A stretch of DNA of 64,000 bases from Mycobacterium sp. NBC_00419 (GCF_036023875.1 NZ_CP107931.1:4464001-4528000); one strand, 5' to 3'. Positions 1-9,064 are shown, counted from the first letter of the stretch. Translations and numbers: made by a program. The notes: generated from the sequence alone by a model not told the origin.

Positions 1-611
1 TTCTTCAGCGTGGAGAAGATGTCTCCGCTGTGGTCACCGAGCACCGACATCGCTTGGGAGAGTTTAAGAATGGTCTCGCGGATGGCGCCGCCCTGGCCGC
101 GCAGGTTGTCCGCGGTGGTGTTGATGAACGACCCCAGCGTGCTGACCCCGCCGGGCTCGGTCGGCGCCAGAAGTTCGGTCAGGCGCTTGAGCTGGGCACG
201 GACCTCGTCCCATTCGACGGGTACGGCGGTGCGGTCACGGGGAATCACCGCACCGTCGGCGAGGGTGGGGCCGCCCGCGTAGACCGGCGTCAGCTGGATG
301 GCCCGGCCGGTGACGAGCATGGGGGACAGGATCGCTGCTTTGACATCGGCCGGCACTTTGAACTTGCGGTCGAACCAGAACGAGACTTTGACGCCGTCGG
401 GTTGCGGCTGGACGCTCTCCACCTGGCCCACCGGCACCCCGAGGATGCGGACATCGTCGCCGGGGAACAGCGCAATGCTGTTCTCGAAATAGCCGACGAC
501 CTCGGTGCGGGACATATGGTCGGCCGCTCGGACGGCCAGTACGCCGCCGGCGATCACGGTGAGGGCGAGGATCGTGGCGATCAGGGTGCGGGACTTGCGC
601 AGCGTGGTCAT
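1..611 (-). CDS. mceD: Mce-family protein MceD, partial (C-terminus beyond the window)
   Basis: Fourth Mce substrate-binding-type subunit of a mycobacterial lipid importer. The visible 203 residues show a short N-terminus, one membrane anchor (about residues 8-28) and the MCE/MlaD beta-barrel domain with the typical segment VRILGVPVGQVESV at about residues 54-67. The long helical region and the tail that usually follow lie beyond position 1. The ATG shares four bases (ATGA) with the stop of mceC, so translation is probably coupled. Mce proteins A-F form a periplasmic tube above YrbE permeases; mceE and mceF are expected further left. Paralogue number (mce1-mce8) cannot be assigned from this sequence alone. 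Confidence 0.9.
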   Translation of the reverse strand, partial: MTTLRKSRTLIATILALTVIAGGVLAVRAADHMSRTEVVGYFENSIALFPGDDVRILGVPVGQVESVQPQPDGVKVSFWFDRKFKVPADVKAAILSPMLVTGRAIQLTPVYAGGPTLADGAVIPRDRTAVPVEWDEVRAQLKRLTELLAPTEPGGVSTLGSFINTTADNLRGQGGAIRETILKLSQAMSVLGDHSGDIFSTLK

Positions 612-1966
612 TGCGATCCCCCGGCCTGGGCGTCGGCGGGTTGTTCACCGGGCGCTGTCACGAGGAACGGCGCCGGCGTGGGTTCGGGGACCGACGCAAT
701 CCCAGGTGGCGACGCGGCCGGCGGGCCCGGCGGCGGGCCACCCGGCGGCGGTGCGGGCAGCGGCTCCCGGTACGGGTAGCAGCCCGTGGGGCCGGGCAGC
801 GCCAAACCTGGCGGGCCGCAACCCTGGTCGCCCGGGTTGCCGGTGATCGCGTCGGGCAGATTGAGGTGCGGCTCGCCGCCCTGACCGGTGCGCGGGTAGG
901 GGACCGGCAGAGCCGGCGTGGCCGGCTGGCCCACCTGGGGATCGGTGCGCAGCGAGGGCAGCAGGGTGGCCGGGTCGACACCGAGGTCGGAGAACGCCGC
1001 GTCGATGAACGGCTGGACGAACTGACCAGGGAACAGGTTGACCACGTAGGCCTTGAAGAACGGCCCGGAGGACACCGATTCGCCCAGCGACATCGCATAG
1101 CTGTTGAGTCGCTTGACCGCTTCCTGGACACGTTCCTTGCGGTCGTCGACGATGGTCAAGACCCCGTTCAGCTTCTCTAGGGCCGGCTTGAGCTGCGCCC
1201 GGTTGTCGGCGATGAAGCCCCTCAGTTGTTTGGATACGGCCGAGATGTTGCGCCAGATCCGGTCGAGGGCTGCGCTCTGTTCGTTGAGTGCGAGCAACAA
1301 GGAGTTGGTCTGCCGCACCAGAGTGACGATCTGGTCGGTCCGCTTGGCCAGCACGTCGGTGGTCTTGGCGGCGTTGTCCAGCAGGTTGCGAAGCTGGGCG
1401 TCCTGCTTGTTCAGTGTCTCGGAGAATCGCGCCACGCCGGCCACCGCGTTGCGCAGATCCGGCGGGGTGTTGGCGAAGGTCTGGGCCATGGTGGCCAGCG
1501 AGGCCGACAACTGGTCGGTGTTCAGCCCGCTGATCGTGTTGGTCAGATCGCCCAGCGCGTCGGGCAATTGGTAGGGCGATGTCGTCCGGTCGATCGGGAT
1601 CGGAGCCGACAGATCGCCGTCACCGCGCGGAATGACGTCGAGCATCTTGGTGCCCAGCAGACCCTTCGTCTTGATCGCCGCCGTCGTGCGCTCACCGAGG
1701 TGCACGTCGCCCTTGATCCGGAACTTCACCAGGACGTGCTGGCCGTCGAGTTCAATACTGGACACCTTGCCGATCGGTAGGCCTGACACCTCCACGCCGG
1801 CACCGGTGAACAATCCGCCCGCGTCGGCGAATTGGGCGGAATAGTTGCGACCGGGGTTGAGGAACGGCAGCTTCTGCCAGTTCAGGGCACCCATGACGAT
1901 TCCGGTGATCACGACGGCACCGACGGCGCCGAGGATGAAGGGGCTGCGTTCGGAGAACGATTTCAT
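608..1966 (-). CDS. mceC: Mce-family protein MceC
   Basis: Third Mce subunit, 452 residues. It has one N-terminal transmembrane anchor (about residues 8-28), an MCE domain with GVEVSGLPIGKV, a long alpha-helical segment and a proline- and glycine-rich C-terminal tail. A GTG twelve bases upstream could also start the frame, but the ATG at 1966 overlaps the mceB stop as ATGA, the junction style also seen with mceD, so it is preferred. The protein is expected to assemble with MceA-F into the lipid-conducting channel across the cell envelope. The substrate is not determinable here; sterols and fatty acids are the known cargoes of other Mce systems. Confidence 0.92.
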   Translation of the reverse strand: MKSFSERSPFILGAVGAVVITGIVMGALNWQKLPFLNPGRNYSAQFADAGGLFTGAGVEVSGLPIGKVSSIELDGQHVLVKFRIKGDVHLGERTTAAIKTKGLLGTKMLDVIPRGDGDLSAPIPIDRTTSPYQLPDALGDLTNTISGLNTDQLSASLATMAQTFANTPPDLRNAVAGVARFSETLNKQDAQLRNLLDNAAKTTDVLAKRTDQIVTLVRQTNSLLLALNEQSAALDRIWRNISAVSKQLRGFIADNRAQLKPALEKLNGVLTIVDDRKERVQEAVKRLNSYAMSLGESVSSGPFFKAYVVNLFPGQFVQPFIDAAFSDLGVDPATLLPSLRTDPQVGQPATPALPVPYPRTGQGGEPHLNLPDAITGNPGDQGCGPPGLALPGPTGCYPYREPLPAPPPGGPPPGPPAASPPGIASVPEPTPAPFLVTAPGEQPADAQAGGSQ

Positions 1967-2991
1967 TTCGGTGTGCACCGCCCGGTGTCCTGGCCGGCCA
2001 CCTTGACGTAAACCGGTTGTCCGCCTTTGCCATTGAGCTTCAGCACCAAATCGCAGAGGTAGAAGCTGAAGAAGTCGCCGTACATACCCTGCCGGCCCAG
2101 TGCCTTGTACTTGTCGGGCAACGTGTCGATCAGCCTCTCCAGGTATTCGTGATCGGCCACCGCGATCGTCGAGACCCGGTCGGTTTCGTGCACCACTTTC
2201 TTGACCGGTTCGCGCGCCTGGCCTAACAGGTCGGCCACGGTTGTCGCCGCGGCATTGACGCTGGCGAAGGCTCCGGCGAAATCGGTCCGGCGCGCGTTGA
2301 GTCCATCGATCAACCCCGACAGATTCGTCACGGCCTTGTCCAGCTGTCCGCTCTGCCCGCCCAGGGTGCCCAGCACCGCGTTGAGGTTGGTGACGACCTC
2401 ACCGATCAGCTGATCACGGTCGGCGAGTGTGTTCGTCAACACCGCGGCCTGGTTGAGGAATGAGGAGATGGTGGGGCCCTGGCCTTGCAGTGCCTGATCG
2501 AGCTGGCCGCTCAGTGCGTTGACCTGCTCGGGATTCAGGGCGCGGAACAGCGGCTTGAAACCGCCGATCACCGAGTCCAGGTCGAGAGCGGGGGCGGTGC
2601 GGTTCACCGGGATCGTCGCGCCGGGTTGTAGGCGCTTGAGCCCGCCGGCACCTTCTTCGAGCGCCAGGAAGCGGCCGCCGATCACGTTGTCGTAGCGGAT
2701 CACCGCCCGGGTGCCTTCGGTCAGGGTGACGGCGTCCCGCGCGGAGAACTCGACGCGGACGGTCGCGTCCCGATTGATCGTGATGTCGCCGACTTTGCCC
2801 ACTTCGACTCCGGCGATTCGGACGAAGTCGCCGGACTTGAGGCCGGTGACGTTGGTGAATTCGGCGTTGTAGGACTTGCCGTCGCTGAACCGGAACTGCG
2901 CGAACACGGCCAGTAGGGCGAAGGCGCCGAACAGGCAGACCGTGAGGAAGACGGCGAGGCGCCACACGGTGGCCCTCAGATTGTCCTTCAC
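1963..2991 (-). CDS. mceB: Mce-family protein MceB
   Basis: Second Mce subunit, 342 residues. It has an N-terminal membrane anchor (about residues 10-31) and an MCE domain with FVRIAGVEVGKVGDI, followed by a long helical region rich in Leu, Asn and Gln typical of the Mce central rod. It lacks the proline-rich tail of MceA and MceC, as is usual for MceB. The start codon is GTG, preceded by AGGAG. It lies 28 nt after mceA and overlaps mceC by four bases. Confidence 0.92.
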   Translation of the reverse strand: MKDNLRATVWRLAVFLTVCLFGAFALLAVFAQFRFSDGKSYNAEFTNVTGLKSGDFVRIAGVEVGKVGDITINRDATVRVEFSARDAVTLTEGTRAVIRYDNVIGGRFLALEEGAGGLKRLQPGATIPVNRTAPALDLDSVIGGFKPLFRALNPEQVNALSGQLDQALQGQGPTISSFLNQAAVLTNTLADRDQLIGEVVTNLNAVLGTLGGQSGQLDKAVTNLSGLIDGLNARRTDFAGAFASVNAAATTVADLLGQAREPVKKVVHETDRVSTIAVADHEYLERLIDTLPDKYKALGRQGMYGDFFSFYLCDLVLKLNGKGGQPVYVKVAGQDTGRCTPK

Positions 2992-3019
2992 GGTCTGCTC
3001 TCCTGTCGGTTCACGATGG

Positions 3020-4420
3020 TCACGGCGTGGGTGGCGGTCCCGGCTCGGCTGGGGCGGGCGCTGCCGGCGGTGGCGCGGCCGCCTGATCCGGTGCCGGCGG
3101 CACGCCCGGCCAGAGCGGAACCCCGCCCGGCCCGTACCAAGCCGCCCCGTAGGGCGGCATCCCCGGGCCGGGGTCGGGCCCCGGGGCCGGTCCGGGCAGG
3201 CACTGGCGGACGCTGGGCCGCTCCGGGACCGCCCGGGTGACCGGGAACCAGTCGGCCCAACATTGCTCTCCCAGTCCGGGATTCGGGCGGATGTCCAGGC
3301 CGGTACCCCAGCCGGTGTTGGTGATCAGCTGACGCACGGGGAGGTTCTTGGTGGGATCGGGCAGCGACCCGCAACTGGGCCTGCCGCCCGGTCCGCCCTT
3401 GGCGTTGGTGATGGGCAAGTTGTCGGGGTACTGGTAGGCGTCGTTGCCCAGCAGCAGTGCGACGTCGAAGTTCGCCGACTTGCCGTCCCGGCCGCCCCAG
3501 ATGTTGTAGGCGTCGCCGGTGCTGAGTGTCCACGTGGCGCCCTGGAGCCAGCAGGTGTACACGGGGTTGTACTTCAGCAGCAGGTTGGTGGTGGGCTCGA
3601 GCAGGTTGATCGCGCGGACCAGATCGGGACCGCTGGAGTCCAATAGTTCTGTTCCGGTCTGGCCGAAGCCAATACTGTTGAGCAGCAGTGTATCCAGCTG
3701 GGATGCCCGATCGGCGACCGTGGTGCTGAAGGTGCTGCCGGCATTGAGGATCGTCACGATGTCCGGGGCTGCCGCGGCGTAGGTGTCGTTGAAGTTCTTG
3801 AACGAGCGCCAGTCTTCGCGGATGGTGTCGCTGCGCTCGTTGAGCACCTTGAGCACCTCGTTGAGGTCGGTGGTGGCCTGGGCCATCCTCGGCCCTTGGC
3901 CACGAACTCCGTCGGCGACCGCGGTCAGTACGGCGTTGAGCTTGGCCGGGTCGACCTTGTCGAGCAGGTTGACGACGTTCTGGAAGACGGTGTTGACCTC
4001 GGTGGTGACGTTCTTCGATTTCAGTACCGCGCCGGCGGCCAGCCGCTGCGGACTGGGGTCGGCGGGGTAGACGAGGTCGACGAACTTCGCCCCGAAAGCG
4101 GTGGTGGCCCGGATCTGCGCGCCGACATTGGCCGGGATGTACTGCACCTGGTCGGGGTCGATCTCCAGTCGCAGTGTCGACGGCCCCTGCCCGCCGTTGA
4201 TCTGACCCACCCGGCCGACCTGGACACCGCGCATCTTGACCTTCGCGCCGGTCTCCATCACCAGCCCGGTGCGGTCGGCGGTCACTGTCACCGGAATGTA
4301 GGACCGGAAGGTGCCCGCGAAAAGCGTTGCGGTGACGAAGAAGAACACGGCGACCACCGCAAGCAGAACGACCGTCCACCACCTGTCATGCAGGCGTTCC
4401 TCGCCGGGCCGGGGTTCCAT
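3020..4420 (-). CDS. mceA: Mce-family protein MceA
   Basis: First Mce subunit, 466 residues. A single membrane anchor (about residues 14-36) precedes the MCE domain, whose hallmark KVKMRGVQVGRVGQI is visible. A helical coiled region follows (about residues 130-260), then a Cys-containing C-terminal domain, then a low-complexity Pro/Ala/Gly tail from about residue 395. The tail is typical of mycobacterial MceA/C/F proteins and probably lies at the cell surface. The ATG is 2 nt after the yrbEB stop, so the gene belongs to the same operon. Function is lipid import with the YrbE permeases and an Mce-associated ATPase that is not in this window. Confidence 0.92.
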   Translation of the reverse strand: MEPRPGEERLHDRWWTVVLLAVVAVFFFVTATLFAGTFRSYIPVTVTADRTGLVMETGAKVKMRGVQVGRVGQINGGQGPSTLRLEIDPDQVQYIPANVGAQIRATTAFGAKFVDLVYPADPSPQRLAAGAVLKSKNVTTEVNTVFQNVVNLLDKVDPAKLNAVLTAVADGVRGQGPRMAQATTDLNEVLKVLNERSDTIREDWRSFKNFNDTYAAAAPDIVTILNAGSTFSTTVADRASQLDTLLLNSIGFGQTGTELLDSSGPDLVRAINLLEPTTNLLLKYNPVYTCWLQGATWTLSTGDAYNIWGGRDGKSANFDVALLLGNDAYQYPDNLPITNAKGGPGGRPSCGSLPDPTKNLPVRQLITNTGWGTGLDIRPNPGLGEQCWADWFPVTRAVPERPSVRQCLPGPAPGPDPGPGMPPYGAAWYGPGGVPLWPGVPPAPDQAAAPPPAAPAPAEPGPPPTP

Positions 4421-4422
4421 CT

Positions 4423-5277
4423 CTAGCCCGCCAGGTTGAAGTTGCCGGACTGGCCGTAGACGGCCAGTGAGATCATCACGATTTCGACCGCGGCCACGAC
4501 CATCGACGTGCGGACTGCGCGCCCGACCGCCTCACCGACGCCGGCCGGTCCGCCCTTGGCGGTGTACCCGTAGTAGGTGTGCACCAGCATGATGACGACG
4601 GTCATCGCCACCGACTGCATGAACGACCAGATGACGTCGGTGGGGTTCAGGAAGGTATTGAAGTAGTGGTCGTAGACGCCGGCACCCTGACCGTAGATGA
4701 CGACCGTTCCGGTGCGGGCGGCCAGGAACGCCATCATGACCGCGATGCAGTACAGCGGTATGACGACGATGACGCCCGCCAGGACCCGGGTCGCGGCCAG
4801 GTAGGTGACGGAACGGATTCCGATGACCTCGAGGGCATCGATCTCCTCGTTGATCCGCATCGCGCCGATCTGGGCGGTGGCGCCTGCGCCGATGGTCGCC
4901 GACAACGCCACTGAGACGGTGCCGGGGACGATGAGCCGGACGTTGAAGAACGCCGACGCGAATCCGGTCAGCGCCTCGAAGCCGACGGAGGCCAACTGGT
5001 TGTAGCCCTGAACGGCCACCAGGGCGCCGGTGGTCATGGTCAGGAAGCCGACGATGGCGACGGTTCCACCCACCACGGCCAACGCACCTGCACCCAAACC
5101 CATCTGCGCGATGAGCCGCAGCAGTTCCTTGTTGTACCTGGTGGCCGCATCGGGGATGGCGGCCAGCGTCTTGACATAGAAGCGGGTTTGGGCACCGATC
5201 CGATTCCATCCGGCGGACAGCTCGTGGATACCGTTCGCCACCTTCGGGTGCAGTCGGCTTGGGGCGTTGAGGCTCAC
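4423..5277 (-). CDS. YrbE-type permease B (MlaE family) of the Mce transporter
   Basis: Integral membrane permease of 284 residues, one half of the YrbEA/YrbEB pair that forms the transmembrane core of Mce ABC-type lipid importers. Five to six hydrophobic helices are evident. The cytoplasmic family signature EEIDALEVIGIRSVTYL, which contacts the ATPase, is present near residue 137. The start is GTG, ten bases after the yrbEA stop. It is co-directional with mceA-D. Confidence 0.92.
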   Translation of the reverse strand: MSLNAPSRLHPKVANGIHELSAGWNRIGAQTRFYVKTLAAIPDAATRYNKELLRLIAQMGLGAGALAVVGGTVAIVGFLTMTTGALVAVQGYNQLASVGFEALTGFASAFFNVRLIVPGTVSVALSATIGAGATAQIGAMRINEEIDALEVIGIRSVTYLAATRVLAGVIVVIPLYCIAVMMAFLAARTGTVVIYGQGAGVYDHYFNTFLNPTDVIWSFMQSVAMTVVIMLVHTYYGYTAKGGPAGVGEAVGRAVRTSMVVAAVEIVMISLAVYGQSGNFNLAG

Positions 5278-5287
5278 CGGTCCACCT

Positions 5288-6058
5288 TCACGACACCGTG
5301 AACTGGATGCCGACGGCGGTCACGATGACGTTGATCGCGAACAGCACCATGAACGTGAACACCACGGTCTCGTTCACGGCATTGCCCACCCCGGCGGGGC
5401 CGCCGCCGACAGAGATGCCCTTGTAGCAGGCGATCAAACCGGCGGCCAAGCCGAAAAGCGTTGCCTTGGTGAGGGAGACGACGACATCGCCAACCCCGGT
5501 CAACAGCGTGAGGCCGGCCGCGAACGCCCCCGGTGAGACGTGCTGGATGTAGACGCAGAAGATGTAGGCGCCGGCGAGACCGGTCAGGATGACCGTGGCG
5601 GACAGGGCCAGCGCCACAGTGGTCGCCGCCAGCACGCGCGGAACGACAAGTGCCTGGATGGGGTCGATGCCCATGACGCGCAACGCGTCGAGCTCCTCCC
5701 GGATGGTGCGCGCGCCGAGGTCGGCACACATCGCGGTGGCACCGGCTCCGGAGACCACGAGCACGGTGACGATCGGTCCGATCTGGTTGACCGTGCCGAC
5801 CGCGGCGCCGGTGCCGGAGAAGTCTGCCGCGCCGAACTCACCGAGCAGGATGTTGAACGTGAACACCAGCAGCACCGAGTAGGGCAGTGTCAGCATCAGG
5901 GCGGGCAAGACTGACACCCGCGCCACGAACCAGGTCTGCAGCAGGTACTCGCGCCACGCGAATGGCGGCCTGAACATCACCACGAAGGTGTCCAGGGTCA
6001 TGCCGATAAATCCGCCGAAGGCCCGCACGGGTTTGGCGGCGAGTGTTCCCGCGCTCAA
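5288..6058 (-). CDS. YrbE-type permease A (MlaE family) of the Mce transporter
   Basis: First gene of the mce operon, encoding a 256-residue MlaE-family permease. It contains the ATPase-coupling signature EELDALRVMGIDP (about residues 120-132) and several long hydrophobic helices. The frame begins with TTG at 6058, preceded on the minus strand by a G-rich GGGGTAAG stretch that can act as ribosome binding site. No ATG lies nearby. It pairs with YrbEB to carry lipids across the inner membrane from the Mce tube. Confidence 0.9.
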   Translation of the reverse strand: MSAGTLAAKPVRAFGGFIGMTLDTFVVMFRPPFAWREYLLQTWFVARVSVLPALMLTLPYSVLLVFTFNILLGEFGAADFSGTGAAVGTVNQIGPIVTVLVVSGAGATAMCADLGARTIREELDALRVMGIDPIQALVVPRVLAATTVALALSATVILTGLAGAYIFCVYIQHVSPGAFAAGLTLLTGVGDVVVSLTKATLFGLAAGLIACYKGISVGGGPAGVGNAVNETVVFTFMVLFAINVIVTAVGIQFTVS

Positions 6059-6395
6059 GGGCGCTTACCCCGCAAACTGGAGACAATCCCGCTCAGCGGA
6101 TCGGAGAGAATCGCCGAAGCCCGGTCGTCCTGAGCCGCAGAACGCATCCGGGGCCGGTCTTCGTTCCCCCTCGGCGCACCGCGGGGAGCGACATAAGCGC
6201 AGTTCGCGTCGCCATCTGCACCAGAAATTGCCGTGCGCGCATCCTCGTCCGGCAACATGGCCGAAACGCTATCGGGCTACTGCCTAGGTAGCTGCTTCTC
6301 AAATGAGGGGTTTTTGTACCCCCAAAGAGCTAACGGCGGATTTCCCGCTGTCTGTGATGTCGAGCGGCTCAAGGGGATTGTCCGCCAACGCATTA
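6059..6395. other. Intergenic region upstream of the mce operon
   Basis: This 337-base gap separates the mce operon start from the end of a DUF732 gene; both are on the minus strand. Short open frames here look like chance frames in GC-rich DNA. Two structures stand out. An inverted repeat GCTAC-N7-GTAGC at 6276-6292, centred near CCTAGG, is a candidate operator for the operon. A small hairpin GGGGT-N6-ACCCC at 6307-6322 may help terminate the DUF732 transcript. No KstR-like motif was recognised, so membership of the cholesterol mce4 regulon is not supported. Confidence 0.45.
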
Positions 6396-6767
6396 CTACT
6401 GCGGTGACGGAACCCAGCCTGCAGCCGACGTGCGCAGCTGCCAGATCTGGGTGGGGCACAGCTCCTGGGATGCCTGGCTGAGCAGGTATGTCGCCTGGAA
6501 TTCGTCGCCGGTGTTGAAGTCGGATTTCACCGTGTTGACCAACTGGCTGAAGCTGGCACCGGAGGCGATCTGGTCGCACAGGCCGTAGCCGTACGACAGT
6601 GCCGCGTCGGCGTTGGGGAAGTTGTAGCCGGGCCGCACCGTCACGTTCACCAGGTAGGCCACGCTGTCGGCCTGGGCAGGCGGGGCGGCGGACAGGCCGA
6701 CGGCTGCGGCACACGCGACCGCCGCAACAGCGAGAGTCCGTGCGGTAGTTGCACCATCGATTGCCAT
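6396..6767 (-). CDS. DUF732-type small exported protein
   Basis: Encodes 123 residues with a clear secretion signal (hydrophobic alanine-rich stretch 11-28, cleavage expected near APPAQADS). The mature part resembles the mycobacterial DUF732 family: a helical domain with two cysteines, one in YGLCDQIASG and one in QELCPTQIW, which likely form a disulfide. The function of this family is unknown; members are secreted or surface-associated. An AGGA motif six bases before the ATG supports the start. Confidence 0.8.
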   Translation of the reverse strand: MAIDGATTARTLAVAAVACAAAVGLSAAPPAQADSVAYLVNVTVRPGYNFPNADAALSYGYGLCDQIASGASFSQLVNTVKSDFNTGDEFQATYLLSQASQELCPTQIWQLRTSAAGWVPSPQ

Positions 6768-6836
6768 ATCGCATCCTGTCTCGCAGGGCTGGGGTCAGCT
6801 GAGTCTAAAGCGATCCTCCGGCCGCTCGCGCTGTTC

Positions 6837-6842
6837 TACGAT
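6837..6842 (+). promoter_or_regulatory. -10 element (TACGAT) of a probable leaderless promoter
   Basis: TACGAT lies exactly 6 nt before the ATG of the exported-protein gene at 6849, and there is no Shine-Dalgarno sequence. This spacing would put the transcription start at or next to the A of the start codon. Confidence 0.55.
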
Positions 6843-6848
6843 TCGGCC

Positions 6849-7235
6849 ATGAAGCGGCCTGTGCTGATCATGTCGGCGGTCTGTGTGGCGGCGCTGGGCA
6901 GCGCCATCGGGGTGGCGCACGCCGGCCCAGACGCGCCGTGCACCTACACGCTCTCACCGCCGGAGGTCACCGGCGCAACCGTCAGCGCGACTGCGGTCAT
7001 CGCCGGGTGCGGCGCGGCAGCCGGGCCGTATGCGGCAGTGGCGTGCATCCAGCCGCTGGACAAGGATTCGGTCACCCAGTGCACCCAGGCCCGCGGGGCC
7101 GATCCGGCGACGATCTCGGTGCCGTATCACCCGGGCACCACCTACATCGCGACCGGACGTGGCTGCGCGGCCTGGGCTCTGCAGCCCGCATCGCCGCCCT
7201 GTCAGATCCTCGGCCCGTTCACCGCGACGCTCTAG
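6849..7235 (+). CDS. Small secreted protein of unknown function
   Basis: Encodes 128 residues with a typical signal peptide (positive KR, hydrophobic core about residues 5-20, cleavage near AHAG). The mature domain has six cysteines (in PCTY, AGCGA, VACIQ, QCTQ, RGCAAW and PPCQI), suggesting a disulfide-rich extracytoplasmic fold. No enzyme motif is seen and I do not recognise the family. It has no ribosome binding site and looks leaderless. It is followed 2 nt later by a small membrane-protein gene, with which it is probably co-transcribed. Confidence 0.75.
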   Translation: MKRPVLIMSAVCVAALGSAIGVAHAGPDAPCTYTLSPPEVTGATVSATAVIAGCGAAAGPYAAVACIQPLDKDSVTQCTQARGADPATISVPYHPGTTYIATGRGCAAWALQPASPPCQILGPFTATL

Positions 7236-7237
7236 TC

Positions 7238-7630
7238 ATGGCTGTCGATCGCGCCGCGCTGGTCGCCGGCGGCATCCGGCTCGCGTCGGGTCTCTCGTTC
7301 CTGGTCGACCCGCTGCGCGCCAACCGGCTGTGGGGCGAACCCAATGATCCCGGCCCGTCGGCTCGGCTGCTGCTGCGCTCGATGGGCTACCGCGACGCTC
7401 TCATCGGTGGGCTGCTGTTCTCGGCGGGCCTGCGCGGCAAGGACACCCGCGGCTGGTTCCTGGCCTCCGGTGGTGCCGACGCGGCAGACCTTCTCGGCAG
7501 CGCCGGCGTGCACCGCGAGCTGACTCGCGGCCAGCAGGTCATCGGGCTCGGCGGTGCGGTCGTGGGGATCGGCGTCGGGCTGTGGGGCGCCACCCGGCGC
7601 AGCGGCCAGCAACTGAATCCCAGCAACTGA
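7238..7630 (+). CDS. Small membrane protein of unknown function
   Basis: A 130-residue protein with two or three hydrophobic segments (about residues 6-22, 50-65 and 100-118) and short charged loops. It resembles small actinobacterial DUF4267-type membrane proteins, though that family call is tentative. The ATG is 2 nt after the preceding stop, implying an operon. No catalytic motif is visible. Confidence 0.65.
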   Translation: MAVDRAALVAGGIRLASGLSFLVDPLRANRLWGEPNDPGPSARLLLRSMGYRDALIGGLLFSAGLRGKDTRGWFLASGGADAADLLGSAGVHRELTRGQQVIGLGGAVVGIGVGLWGATRRSGQQLNPSN

Positions 7631-7646
7631 ATCAGTGACGCCGACG

Positions 7647-7652
7647 TAAGCT
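7647..7652 (+). promoter_or_regulatory. -10 element (TAAGCT) of a probable leaderless promoter
   Basis: TAAGCT is followed by exactly 6 nt and then the ATG of the M15 peptidase gene at 7659. No Shine-Dalgarno sequence is present. Confidence 0.55.
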
Positions 7653-7658
7653 CCGGCC

Positions 7659-8345
7659 ATGTCGTTGCCTGCGGTGCCGGTGCTGGCTGCCGCGGCGGCG
7701 CTGATGCTCGCGGCCTGTACCCACCCGGCACCGCCGTCCGCCGTCGTTCCGGCACCGACGACGCACCCCGTCACGACCGCTGAACAACACGGCCCCGTCG
7801 TGCACCGGGTCAGCGCTGCCGACCTCGGTGCCACCTGGCACCCCGACTGTCCGGTCACCCCCGATCAGTTGCGCCGCGTCGAGCTCGACTACGTCGGATT
7901 CGACAACACGACCCATCGCGGCGCACTGGTGGTCAACGAGGCCGTCGTCGCTGACGTGATCGCGATTTTCGGTGACCTTGAGCGTCAGCGCTATCCGATC
8001 GCGAAGATGCAGACCGTCGACCACTACCCGAAAGCCGACGACGAAGCGTCGATGGAGGACAACAACACCTCGGCCTTCAACTGCCGCCCGCTGCCCTCGG
8101 GCAGGGCCTGGTCGCTGCACGCCTACGGCCGGGCGGTCGATGTCAATCCGCTGCTGAACCCGTACATCACGAAATCGGGTGACCTGCAACCGAAGACCGC
8201 CGCGGCCTATCTGGACCGCAACCGCACCGACCCGGGAATCTTGCATCCCGGCGACCCGGCGGTCCGTGCTTTCACCGACCGCGGCTGGACGTGGGGCGGC
8301 AGTTGGCACAACCCGATCGACTACCAGCACTTCGAGCGGTCCTGA
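7659..8345 (+). CDS. M15-type D-Ala-D-Ala carboxypeptidase-like lipoprotein
   Basis: A 228-residue extracytoplasmic protein with a lipoprotein signal (lipobox LAAC, Cys20) and a Pro/Thr-rich linker. The C-terminal half carries the zinc-peptidase M15 motifs: SLHAYGRAVDVNP (His and Asp ligands) and, near the end, DYQHFE with the last His ligand. The family trims peptidoglycan stem peptides, so a role in cell-wall remodelling is likely. It ends 10 nt before the convergent stop of the TetR gene. Confidence 0.82.
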   Translation: MSLPAVPVLAAAAALMLAACTHPAPPSAVVPAPTTHPVTTAEQHGPVVHRVSAADLGATWHPDCPVTPDQLRRVELDYVGFDNTTHRGALVVNEAVVADVIAIFGDLERQRYPIAKMQTVDHYPKADDEASMEDNNTSAFNCRPLPSGRAWSLHAYGRAVDVNPLLNPYITKSGDLQPKTAAAYLDRNRTDPGILHPGDPAVRAFTDRGWTWGGSWHNPIDYQHFERS

Positions 8346-8355
8346 GCCCGTCGGG

Positions 8356-8970
8356 CTATGCGCCGGCCAGCGCCTCGCCGAACGCCACCAACGCGGTGCG
8401 GCCGATGGTGAGGATCGTCTCGTCGAAGTCGTTGTTGTCGCGGTAGGACAACTCGAGCATGCGGTCGGCCATCTCGACGGCCACCAGCATGTTGCGCCGG
8501 TCGACGTTGGCGGGGATCAGACCGCGGCCGACGAGGATGTCGTGGAGGCGGTTGGCCAGCGTCTGCATCCGCAGGTGTACGTGCTTGGTCACGGTGGGGG
8601 AGGTGCGGCCGCCCATCCAGAGGCTCGCCGAACTCGGATGCTGGCGGTAGTACGCGACGTGCAGGTCGATCTCGTTGTTGAACAGCTCGGCGAACGAGGT
8701 GATCGTCCAGGTCTGCTCGGCCGCCACGCACAGGCTGTCGATCTCGGCGCAGTGCCGCTCCATCAGCTCGTCGAGGATGGCGTCGCGGTCGGCGAAGAAC
8801 CGGTACAGCGAGGGGTAGGACACGCCTGCGCGGTCGGCGATGGTGCGGGTGGTGACGGCGTCGACACCTTCTTCGTCGGCGATCGTCGTCGCGGCGTCGA
8901 GGATGCGCTCCACGGTCTGACGGCTGCGGGCCTGCACGGGTGCCCGGCGCGGAACCGACGCTGTGGTCAT
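8356..8970 (-). CDS. TetR-family transcriptional regulator
   Basis: A 204-residue TetR-type repressor. The N-terminal helix-turn-helix (about residues 18-64) reads ILDAATTIADEEG ... YPSLYRFFADRD; the C-terminal part is a ligand-binding helical bundle. The start has a good GAGGA box. It is divergent from the flavin monooxygenase at 9065, with 94 nt between them containing a promoter. The layout resembles EthR/EthA, so it probably represses the monooxygenase-hydrolase pair and itself. The ligand is unknown. Confidence 0.85.
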   Translation of the reverse strand: MTTASVPRRAPVQARSRQTVERILDAATTIADEEGVDAVTTRTIADRAGVSYPSLYRFFADRDAILDELMERHCAEIDSLCVAAEQTWTITSFAELFNNEIDLHVAYYRQHPSSASLWMGGRTSPTVTKHVHLRMQTLANRLHDILVGRGLIPANVDRRNMLVAVEMADRMLELSYRDNNDFDETILTIGRTALVAFGEALAGA

Positions 8971-8994
8971 CTGCGTCCTCTTCTCGTGAACCCC

Positions 8995-9022
8995 TTGACA
9001 GCCATCCGAGAAAACATAACAT
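8995..9022 (+). promoter_or_regulatory. Sigma-70-type promoter for the monooxygenase-hydrolase operon
   Basis: A perfect -35 hexamer TTGACA (8995-9000) is followed after 16 nt by TAACAT (9017-9022) as -10. It is oriented towards the monooxygenase, whose ATG is about 42 nt downstream. The AT-rich stretch just after it (9018-9035) is unusual for this genome and is a plausible place for the TetR repressor to bind. Confidence 0.6.
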
Positions 9023-9064
9023 TATTCGCGTTACAGTTTCTAGCTCGCGACCGGGAGTGCTCGA

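Noticed and set aside
1..6058. Assignment of the mce operon to the cholesterol-importing mce4 type
   Set aside because: No KstR-like operator was seen upstream and sequence memory does not separate the mce paralogues; the family call is kept generic.
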